From: Spirochaetota bacterium
GTDB taxonomy: Bacteria > Spirochaetota > Spirochaetia > Treponematales > UBA12059
Direction: 5' to 3'
NCBI GenBank assembly: GCA_022703505.1
Contig: JAKLDN010000009.1
Coordinates: forward strand, 62,001-126,000
DNA: 64,000 nt
Shown here piece by piece: positions 8,277 through 14,526 of this stretch. A program made the position numbers and the translations under genes. Each line of letters begins with the position of its first letter. Position 1 is the first letter of the stretch. The notes below the pieces were generated by a model. That model did not search any database. It was not told the origin of the DNA and worked only from the letters and a program-made list of their open reading frames with translations.

Positions 8277-8715
8277 GGCCAGCCGGGGGGAGTACGAGGA
8301 CCTCTCGGGTCCCGAGATCGAGCGGATCCTGCGGGAAACGGTGCCCGGCGCCGAGGTCGAGCGCCGGGTGGTCCCCGACGAGGAGGAGGCCATCCTGGGG
8401 GCCTTCCGAGCCTCCGAGGGCGCCGACTGGATCCTGACCACCGGCGGCACCGGCCCGGCCCCCCGGGACGTCACCCCCGAGGCCACCCGCCGATGGATCG
8501 ACCGGGAGCTTCCGGGCGTCGCGGAGGCTCTGCGCGCGGAATCCTACCGGGAGACCCGGAACGCGGTGTTTTCCCGGGGAATCGCGGGCATGCGGGGCCG
8601 GCAGTACGTGGTCAACTTTCCGGGTTCCGTCAAGGCCGTGCGCCTGTGCGCCTCGGTCCTGGCCCCCCTCCTGGAGCACGGGATCCGCATGGCTTCCGGC
8701 GAGGGCCACGGCTGA
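8245..8715 (+). CDS. mogA: Molybdopterin adenylyltransferase (MogA/MoaB family)
   Basis: A 156-aa enzyme that adenylylates molybdopterin before metal insertion by MoeA. Motifs are VTVSDRASRGEYEDLSG at the N-terminus, TTGGTGPAPRDVTPEAT (the MPT-binding GGTG loop) and NFPGSVKAVR near the end. It starts with GTG 8245 behind GGGGGAGG. It is the last gene of the tup-moe-moa operon; 50 nt separate it from the convergent tatC. Confidence 0.92.
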   Translation: MRVSVVTVSDRASRGEYEDLSGPEIERILRETVPGAEVERRVVPDEEEAILGAFRASEGADWILTTGGTGPAPRDVTPEATRRWIDRELPGVAEALRAESYRETRNAVFSRGIAGMRGRQYVVNFPGSVKAVRLCASVLAPLLEHGIRMASGEGHG

Positions 8716-8765
8716 GGGCCGACCCCGTCTGTCCGACCCGGCCGGCCGCCCCGGGGCCGTGCGGA

Positions 8766-9521
8766 TCAGGCCTCCTGAGCCGCCGTGTCCCCCTCGCCGT
8801 CCCGTTCCCGCCTTCGTTCCGCCTTCCGCTCGATCCTCCGAGCGACGATCACCGAAAGCTCGAAGAGGAAGAGCATGGGCAGGGCCAGGAGGACCTGGGA
8901 CACGACGTCCGGGGGCGTCAGGATCGCCGCGACGATGAAGACCAGGAGGACGGCGTAGCGCCGGGCCCCGGCCAGGGCACTGCCCTTGACTACTCCCAGG
9001 GCGGCCAGGATGGCGGTGACCACGGGAAGCTCGAAGGCCGCGCCGAAGGACAGGACCAGGGAGGTCACGAAGCCGACGTACTCCCCGAAGGAGAAGACCG
9101 CCTCGATCCTCTCGGTGGCGTACTGCAGGAAAAACCGCAGGGTGAAGGGCAGGATCACGAAGAACGAGAAGGCCGCTCCGGCCGCGAAGAAGACCGCCCC
9201 GAAGAAGAGGCCCGCCAGGATGGCCCGGCGCTCCCGTTTCAGCAGGCCGGGGCGTACGAAAAGCCAGACCTGGAAGAGGATCACCGGCGAGGAGATCACG
9301 AGCCCCGCCAGGACCGCGATGCGGACGTAGGCCAGGAAGAGCTCCGGCGGGGAGAGGTAGACGAAGGACAGGCCCGCCACGGGATGCATGAGGTATTCCG
9401 CGAGGGCTTCCGTGAAGGAGAAGCTCGCGACCGTCGCGGCCGCCAGGGCCGCGAAGGCCAGGAGGAGGCGCTTCCGGAGTTCGGCCACGTGGGCCAGGAA
9501 GGGCATGGGTGCGTCGCTCAT
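8766..9521 (-). CDS. tatC: Sec-independent (Tat) translocase subunit TatC
   Basis: A 251-aa inner-membrane receptor for twin-arginine signal peptides. It has the TatC pattern: the amphipathic N-terminal FLAHVAELRKRLL motif (conserved HL.ELR.R element), six hydrophobic helices, FQVWLFVRPGL in the first cytoplasmic loop and the FELPVV segment in helix four. It ends in a basic tail rich in Arg and Glu. A good ribosome binding site (GGAGAG) precedes ATG 9521. It is the last gene of the ydhY-ydhV-ydhW-fdhD-tatA-tatC operon, so it is probably co-expressed with its Tat substrate YdhY. Confidence 0.93.
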   Translation of the reverse strand: MSDAPMPFLAHVAELRKRLLLAFAALAAATVASFSFTEALAEYLMHPVAGLSFVYLSPPELFLAYVRIAVLAGLVISSPVILFQVWLFVRPGLLKRERRAILAGLFFGAVFFAAGAAFSFFVILPFTLRFFLQYATERIEAVFSFGEYVGFVTSLVLSFGAAFELPVVTAILAALGVVKGSALAGARRYAVLLVFIVAAILTPPDVVSQVLLALPMLFLFELSVIVARRIERKAERRRERDGEGDTAAQEA

Positions 9522-9572
9522 AGCGCTCTCCGGGGATCGGGGGCGGAGGGGCTCCGCCGACCGGGCAAACCC

Positions 9573-9812
9573 CTACCCTTTCTTCTTGGAATCGGGTTCC
9601 TTGCCCTTGGCGGCGTCCTGGATCTTGGGCGCCTCGTCCGGTGCGTTGACCGCCTCCTCGATGCTCTCCGACACGTTGCTGGTGTGCTTCTTGAATTCCT
9701 TGATGGCCGTGCCGATGGCCTTGCCGATCTCCGGCAGCTTCTTGGGCCCGAAGATCACCAGGGCGATGACCAGGATGAGTATGAGCTCCATAGGGCCGAT
9801 GCGTCCGAACAT
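9573..9812 (-). CDS. tatA: Tat translocase subunit TatA
   Basis: A 79-aa pore-forming Tat subunit. It has a single N-terminal transmembrane helix ([17 protein letters not shown]), the [14 protein letters not shown] hinge and amphipathic helix typical of TatA, and a charged tail ending in lysines. There is no TatB in the cluster, so this is a minimal TatAC system as in many Gram-positives and spirochaetes. AGGAGG lies 7 nt before the ATG. It sits between fdhD and tatC. Confidence 0.92.
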   Translation of the reverse strand: MFGRIGPMELILILVIALVIFGPKKLPEIGKAIGTAIKEFKKHTSNVSESIEEAVNAPDEAPKIQDAAKGKEPDSKKKG

Positions 9813-9840
9813 TCGATACCTCCTCGTTTCCGCGCTTCCC

Positions 9841-10572
9841 TCACCGGATGATACGCTCCGGGCGGGTGTAGAGTATAGGGTCCTTAGATTCGATACGGCC
9901 CACGACCGTGATGCCCCGTAGACGGGCGATCTCGTAGGCCGTGGTGGTCGGGATGCTCCGGGAGACCACGACGGGGATTTTCGCGGCGGCGGCCTTCAGG
10001 ATCATGTCCGCTGCGATCCGGCCGCTGGTCAGGAGACAGCAGGTCGGGAAGTCCCACCGATCCAGGAAGCCCCGGCCGATGACCTTGTCCACGGCGTTGT
10101 GCCGTCCCACGTCCTCCCGGACGCAGGTCCGGCCGTCCCGGCCGGCGAGGCTGGCGCAGTGCATGCCCCCGGTCCGGCGGTACTGGACCGCGGCCTCGAA
10201 CATGGCCCGAGCCCGGGCACGCAGGCTGGAGAGCTCCACGGAGAATCCCTCCGGCAGGGCCGGGGCGTTCTTGAAATCCTCCGAGAACTCCAGCCCTGCC
10301 CCGCAGCCCGAGGCGATCACCCGGGACAGACCCAGGCTCTCCTCCCCCAGGGGGGTCCTGGTGGTCACCGCCACGATCCGGAGGTCGGGACAGGCCCCCA
10401 GGGTCCGGATCTGGCCCGGGTCTACCAGGGATCCCCGGGTGAAAAGGTTGCCCGCGGCCAGGTCGTCCAGGTGCTCCGGTGTGCAGAGGAAGGTGGCCAG
10501 CCGGGTGCCGTTCACGGTCAATTCCACGGGGTACTCCGGGGCCAGGGGCAGGTCGGGTCGTGCGTCGCTCAC
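9841..10572 (-). CDS. fdhD: Sulfurtransferase FdhD
   Basis: A 243-aa FdhD-family protein. In E. coli FdhD moves sulfur from IscS to the molybdenum cofactor of formate dehydrogenase. Recognisable blocks are a TGGMHCASL segment, [15 protein letters not shown] and [11 protein letters not shown]. The start is GTG 10572, overlapping the ydhW-like stop as GTGA, so translation is coupled. No formate dehydrogenase is present in the window; the only pterin enzyme nearby is the AOR-type ydhV two genes upstream. I infer that FdhD may serve that enzyme, although this is not an established role. Confidence 0.88.
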   Translation of the reverse strand: MSDARPDLPLAPEYPVELTVNGTRLATFLCTPEHLDDLAAGNLFTRGSLVDPGQIRTLGACPDLRIVAVTTRTPLGEESLGLSRVIASGCGAGLEFSEDFKNAPALPEGFSVELSSLRARARAMFEAAVQYRRTGGMHCASLAGRDGRTCVREDVGRHNAVDKVIGRGFLDRWDFPTCCLLTSGRIAADMILKAAAAKIPVVVSRSIPTTTAYEIARLRGITVVGRIESKDPILYTRPERIIR

Positions 10573-11165
10573 GGGTTCTCCGCCTGGCCCACTTCATTCC
10601 ATTCCGTGAGGGCCTCCGCGTGGGCGACGGTCAGGTGCAGGGTCGAGTAGAGGTAGCGGGCGCCGTTGGAAGCCCGGCATTCCCGGATATCCCGGCAGTC
10701 TTCGCGCTCCCGGATCCGGGTCAGGATATCGTCCAGCTGATCCTGGGCGAGCGTGAAGGGCGGACCCCGGAAGAAGTCCAGGGGGGTGGGCCGGGGATAC
10801 AGCCGGGAATCCTCCCGGACCGTCTCCACGACCAGCCCGACGAGATCCTTCTCCGCCAGGCGGTAGAGGTAGGACGCGTACGCCCGGGTCATGTACAGGT
10901 CGCTGAAGAAATAGGTCTCCGCCCGGCCGTCCATCCTCTTCAGGTCCTCGGCCCCGGAACCCCCGATCTCGTCCAGGGGATCCGCGGGAACCGCGGACGA
11001 GGGGGCGTCCTGCCCGATCTCGGCAGCGGCCGGAGGGAGCGAGGCGTTTCGCGCGGCATCGGCGCGCAGTGCGGAAAGCAGGGTCAGCCGGCCCGCGGCG
11101 CTGTCGCGCCGGACGGTTCCGACCGCGGACGGCGCATCGCTCGCCGTTACATCGGAGGTTTCCAT
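10569..11165 (-). CDS. ydhW: YdhW-like protein of unknown function
   Basis: A 198-aa protein without signal peptide or transmembrane helix. The first 70 residues are low-complexity (Ala/Ser/Asp); the rest is folded-looking, with TYFFSDLYMTRAYASYLYRL and PPFTLAQDQLDDIL segments and a CRDIREC pair of cysteines. The name rests mainly on context: it follows ydhY- and ydhV-like genes as ydhW does in the E. coli ydhYVWXUT operon, and length is similar. I did not align it. I chose ATG 11165 because AAGGA precedes it and the longer frame starts with TTG inside a strong hairpin. It overlaps fdhD by 4 nt. Confidence 0.55.
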   Translation of the reverse strand: METSDVTASDAPSAVGTVRRDSAAGRLTLLSALRADAARNASLPPAAAEIGQDAPSSAVPADPLDEIGGSGAEDLKRMDGRAETYFFSDLYMTRAYASYLYRLAEKDLVGLVVETVREDSRLYPRPTPLDFFRGPPFTLAQDQLDDILTRIREREDCRDIRECRASNGARYLYSTLHLTVAHAEALTEWNEVGQAENP

Positions 11166-11226
11166 CGGGATCCTTGATTTCAGGATATAGGAATCGGCGG
11201 CGTTCGTCGACGGGCGGAAACGGCCC

Positions 11227-11263
11227 GGGGTGTCCAATACGCCGGTCGCGTACTGGACACCCC
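11227..11263 (-). promoter_or_regulatory. Intercistronic hairpin between ydhV and ydhW
   Basis: A near-perfect inverted repeat: GGGGTGTCCA (11227-11236) pairs with TGGACACCCC (11254-11263), and inner TACGC (11238-11242) pairs with GCGTA (11248-11252), with one A/C mismatch and a 5-nt loop. It lies in the 111-bp gap after the ydhV stop. No T-run follows on the minus strand, so it is not a standard intrinsic terminator. It may mark an RNA processing or stability point that separates ydhYV from ydhW-fdhD-tatAC. Confidence 0.6.
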
Positions 11264-11276
11264 CGCCGAATCGCGG

Positions 11277-13400
11277 TTACGCGGGCAGCAGGCCCTTGGA
11301 TCCCAGCTCGTCGGCGACGTCCTTGAGGCCGATCGCCTCCAGGCCCGCCTTGGTCGGGGCTCCGGTCTTCTCGTCCCAGCCGAACTGCTTGTACACCATG
11401 CCCAGTCCCTTATCCAGGTCGTCCTTCTCCATCTGGATCGTGCCCTTGGTGAACTGGGGTATCTCCTTGCCGTCCTTCTTGTCCGGGGTGTAGATCCACT
11501 TGTTCATGGCGTCGTGCTTGCCCCGCATGTCCACCGTGCCCATGGCCCGGACGGTCAGGGCCCGGAAGAGGGTCACCACCCGCTCGGCGTCCTTGTCCAG
11601 CTCCGCCTCGGTCTTGGTTACGCCCGTGACCGCGGAGAAGAACTGGGCCTCCAGGGAGGTGTCGCCGCGGTACTTCCGCTCCTTGAGGGGGCTCACCGCC
11701 ATGGGCCACATCCAGTTGCACAGGGTCAGGGAGTCGTGGAGCCGGCCGCGGACCAAGGCCCACTTGACGAAGCGGGCCTTGAACTCGTTCATCCGGGTGT
11801 AATTCTGGGGCGGATCCAGGGCATCCGGGCTACCGAAGATCTCCCCGGCGATCTCCTTCTGGATCGCGATGGGCAGTTGGGAGCCGATGAAGTTCTGGTG
11901 GGTATGGTTCTGGGCGTCCCGGTTCGTGAAGCAGGAGATGAGCGCCCCGACCTGGCCCGCGGACTCGTTGGAGTGGTGCACGGGGTAGCCGCCCCGGGTC
12001 CAGAGCTTGTTGTCCTTGTGGTCCCAGTAGTCGTCCCCGAGGCCCCAGCGCTGGGCGATCCAGGCGGATCCGTCCGCGATGTGCCAGAGCTCGCCCTTCT
12101 TGTGGGCCACCCGGTCGTAGAAGTCGATGAGGAACCTCGGATCTCCCTTGAGCAGCAGGTCCCAGGGGATGGACGCGTATTCCTCCGCGGGCAGGACGCG
12201 CTTGAAGACGCCCTTCTCGTGGAACCACTTTACGTCCCGGCCGATCTGTCCGTAGTTGCACCAGACCCCCAGGTCGTCCACCATCGTGGTGCCGATGCCG
12301 TTGCCCACGACGGAGGAGTCGGCGCCGTTGCCGTCGAACTCCTTGATACCCCCGCCCGCGGCCATGACCCCTCGGGGACCCGACCAGCCGACGCAGGTGT
12401 TGGACACGTAGGGATCCATCCCGTACTTTTCGAGCTGGGGAACCTTGAGCTGGGAGTGGCAGCGAATCGGGCAGTGGGCGCAGCCGCCCATGCGGACCGT
12501 GTACTTCTCGGCCCCGGCGCCCAGGTCGAAGACCGCCTTCTGGGTCCGGAATCCCACGGACTGCATGTCCTTGGGATCGCAGACGCCCGTCTCCACGGGG
12601 GGATTCGCGGCGCCCCAGAAGAGGCCCGGCCGGCCCGTCCAGCGAGAACCGGGAGAATTGAATTCCGCCCAGGGCTGGGGATGGGACGGGACGACCATCT
12701 GGTTGTTGGCCCCGATGATGCTCATCATGAACTTGTCGAGCTCTTGGACCTTAGCCTTTTCCGCCGCGATCTTCACGGAACCCGTGCCCTTCACGGCCAC
12801 GGCCTTCACGTTCTTGGCACCCAGGATGCCCCCGTGCCCGCCCGCGGAATGGGAGGTCCCGGTGCGGATGACGGCCATGTTGAGCTGGTTCTCGCCCGCG
12901 GGCCCGATGGCCGCCACCTGGGCTTCCTTGCCCATCTGGCTAGAAATCATGGCCATGGTGTCGAAGATCCCCTTGCCCCACATCCAGCGGGCGTCCTCGA
13001 TCTTGACCTTGTTGTCCTCGATGCGGATCCAGACCGGCTTGGGGGCCTTGCCCTCCAGGACGATGGCGTCCCAGCCAGCGTACTTCATCTCCACGGAGAA
13101 GTAGCCGCCCATGTGGGAGCTGCCGGGGCCGTGGAAGGGGCTGGTGGGAAGGAGGCTGACGATGGTCGTGCGGCCGGAGCAGGGCACGCCGGAGCCGCAG
13201 AGGGGGCCCGCGCCCAGGATGAGCTTGTTCGCGGGGTCGTAGGGGTGGGTTCCCGCGGGCACCTCGTCCCACAGGATCTTATAGCCGATGCCCTCGCCGC
13301 CGATGAAGTCCTTGTACTTCATGGTGTCGTCGATCGAGGTCTTCCCGGTCGAGAGGTCGACGCGGAGTATCTTGCCGGTCCAACCGAATATCTGAGACAT
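11277..13400 (-). CDS. ydhV: Aldehyde:ferredoxin oxidoreductase-family enzyme, YdhV type
   Basis: A 707-aa enzyme of the tungsten/molybdenum AOR family. It closely resembles E. coli YdhV as I recall it: GWTGKILRV start, GYKILWDEVPAGT, the GPLCGSGVPCSGR pterin segment, SRWTGRKGLFWGAA-like block, GVFKRVLPAEEYA, GYPVHHSNE, CNWMWPM(A/T)VSPLK and the LLPA end. CAHCPIRC plus a later cysteine (SNTC) gives the [4Fe-4S] ligands next to the bis-pterin metal site. It has no signal peptide. The physiological substrate of the YdhV branch is unknown. The ydhY-like ferredoxin lies 16 nt upstream and is the likely electron partner. Confidence 0.92.
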   Translation of the reverse strand: MSQIFGWTGKILRVDLSTGKTSIDDTMKYKDFIGGEGIGYKILWDEVPAGTHPYDPANKLILGAGPLCGSGVPCSGRTTIVSLLPTSPFHGPGSSHMGGYFSVEMKYAGWDAIVLEGKAPKPVWIRIEDNKVKIEDARWMWGKGIFDTMAMISSQMGKEAQVAAIGPAGENQLNMAVIRTGTSHSAGGHGGILGAKNVKAVAVKGTGSVKIAAEKAKVQELDKFMMSIIGANNQMVVPSHPQPWAEFNSPGSRWTGRPGLFWGAANPPVETGVCDPKDMQSVGFRTQKAVFDLGAGAEKYTVRMGGCAHCPIRCHSQLKVPQLEKYGMDPYVSNTCVGWSGPRGVMAAGGGIKEFDGNGADSSVVGNGIGTTMVDDLGVWCNYGQIGRDVKWFHEKGVFKRVLPAEEYASIPWDLLLKGDPRFLIDFYDRVAHKKGELWHIADGSAWIAQRWGLGDDYWDHKDNKLWTRGGYPVHHSNESAGQVGALISCFTNRDAQNHTHQNFIGSQLPIAIQKEIAGEIFGSPDALDPPQNYTRMNEFKARFVKWALVRGRLHDSLTLCNWMWPMAVSPLKERKYRGDTSLEAQFFSAVTGVTKTEAELDKDAERVVTLFRALTVRAMGTVDMRGKHDAMNKWIYTPDKKDGKEIPQFTKGTIQMEKDDLDKGLGMVYKQFGWDEKTGAPTKAGLEAIGLKDVADELGSKGLLPA

Positions 13401-13416
13401 CCTTGACCTCCTTGCG

Positions 13417-14124
13417 TTAGGCGGTGGCGCCGCTTACGGCGCTGGCGCCGCTGGTCGCGTCCGCTCCCCAGAGAAGCTTCTCGGCCTCTTCCCAGGTGTA
13501 GAACTTGATGGACCCGGTGGGGCAGGCCTTGGCGCAGGTGGGGTCGCCGTCGCAGAGGCTGCACTTGGTGGAAATCCGGGTTTCGGGATCCAGGGTGGCG
13601 ATGTGCCAGGGACAGGCGTCCTGGCAGGCCCCGCAGCCGACGCAGCGGCGGGAGTCCACGACCCGCGCCCCGGTCTTCTTGTCGACCTTGATGGCCACCG
13701 CGGGGCAGGCGTCGCCGCACTTGGGCTGGCCGCACTGGCGGCAGGTTTCGGCCACGATGCGGAAGTTGCCGTGCTGGCCGTTCGCCAGGGCGTAGGCGGA
13801 GGAGACCCCTTCGACGCCGTAGTTCAGGTTCCGGGAAACCTTGACCCGGGCCACGTAGGCGGAGGCCTTGCCGTCGTTCCGGATCGTGCAGGCGGACTCG
13901 CAGCGCCGGCAGCCGACGCAGAGGTTGGGATCCTGGACCATGGCCCCCGAGGGGGTGGCCCAGACCTTCAGGTTCTTGCCGTCCTGGGTGCGGACCATGG
14001 TGGCGCACCCGAGGGTCAGGGTTACGAAGGCCCCGGCGATACCGGTACCCGCGATTCTCAGGAAATCGCGGCGGGACGACGTGGAGCCCAGCAAGCCTTC
14101 CTCTTTCTCCTTGCTTTCGCTCAT
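13417..14124 (-). CDS. ydhY: Tat-exported four-cluster ferredoxin, YdhY type
   Basis: A 235-aa iron-sulfur protein. The N-terminus has SRRDFLRIAG (Arg18-Arg19), a twin-arginine signal, followed by a hydrophobic stretch ending in TLGC (Cys40), which could also be a lipobox. The body has four Cys groups (CVGCRRCESAC, CRQCGQPKCGDACP, CVGCGACQDACP, CSLCDGDPTCAKACP), 16 cysteines in all, enough for four [4Fe-4S] clusters as in HybA or the DMSO reductase beta subunit. It is the likely electron partner of YdhV. The tail is Ala/Ser-rich. AGGAG lies 7 nt before ATG 14124. It is the first gene of its operon, behind a riboswitch and promoter. Confidence 0.9.
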   Translation of the reverse strand: MSESKEKEEGLLGSTSSRRDFLRIAGTGIAGAFVTLTLGCATMVRTQDGKNLKVWATPSGAMVQDPNLCVGCRRCESACTIRNDGKASAYVARVKVSRNLNYGVEGVSSAYALANGQHGNFRIVAETCRQCGQPKCGDACPAVAIKVDKKTGARVVDSRRCVGCGACQDACPWHIATLDPETRISTKCSLCDGDPTCAKACPTGSIKFYTWEEAEKLLWGADATSGASAVSGATA

Positions 14125-14177
14125 CGCTCACTCCTTGCCCGCGGGTCCGCAGGGCCCGGGGCGGGTTTCGGCGCGTC

Positions 14178-14316
14178 GTCTCCTTTCCGATGCCGTTGCG
14201 GCGGGAGGCGCGCGGATTTCCCCGCGCACCCTCAAGGGAGCGGCGACGCCGTTCCCTAGGGACCCGGGATCCTGCGCCGCACGGAGGAGGCGTTTAGATC
14301 CCAAGGTTCGGAGGCG
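14178..14316 (-). promoter_or_regulatory. Second Moco-type riboswitch, upstream of ydhY
   Basis: On the minus strand the leader shows the same ordered blocks as at 2950-3110. CTCCGAACC is at 14305-14313 and GAGGGT at 14228-14233. A GCGCGG/CCGCGC hairpin with a GGAAAT loop spans 14210-14227. GCCTCCCG is at 14202-14209, and GGAAAGG at 14182-14188 runs into GGAGAC. CTCC (14310-14313) can pair with GGAG (14180-14183). An extra mini-hairpin (GCCG-CAA-CGGC) replaces the short TTT loop of the first copy. The ydhY ribosome binding site lies 45 nt further on, so the output mechanism differs from copy one. Conservation of the blocks supports a common ligand for uptake/synthesis genes and the enzyme operon. 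Confidence 0.75.
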
Positions 14317-14363
14317 GATGGAAAAGATCGGGGCGGGTATCTTCTGGATCCCCGCCAGGGCCA

Positions 14364-14392
14364 GATTAAAAGCATCCAAGCGATCCTGTCAA
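14364..14392 (-). promoter_or_regulatory. Sigma-70-type promoter of the ydhYVW-fdhD-tatAC operon
   Basis: On the minus strand TTGACA (14387-14392) is followed after 16-17 nt by TTTAAT/TTAATC (14364-14370). Transcription from about 14357 would include the whole riboswitch. The surrounding 14365-14445 stretch is very AT-rich for this genome and also serves the divergent penicillin-binding protein gene. Confidence 0.65.
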
Positions 14393-14403
14393 GTATAAAT
14401 TTC

Positions 14404-14432
14404 TTTTATATCTATATGTTTAAATATATACT
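14404..14432 (+). promoter_or_regulatory. Possible promoter of the PBP1A gene
   Basis: TATACT at 14427-14432 lies 17 nt after a weak -35 (TTTTAT, 14404-14409) in the AT-rich divergent region. Together with the minus-strand promoter and riboswitch this accounts for the 402-bp gap 14125-14526. Confidence 0.4.
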
Positions 14433-14526
14433 TTTCCAATTATTAGAGATGTTCCATCCCTACAAGGCCTCCTTCCCCGCTGTCCTCGCCTTGACCGGGT
14501 CCCGAGGCTTCGGATACCCTACGGGC

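Noticed and set aside
11227-11263. Rho-independent terminator ending transcription after ydhV
   Set aside because: No T-run follows the stem on the minus strand, and the next genes are tightly coupled and lack a visible promoter.
11514-13406. A 630-codon plus-strand frame opposite ydhV
   Set aside because: Composition is that of a codon-position shadow; the opposite strand encodes a recognisable AOR-family enzyme.
13895-14124. Frameshift or missing signal in ydhY because of an unusual N-terminus
   Set aside because: The first residues form a standard twin-arginine signal with hydrophobic core and need no correction.
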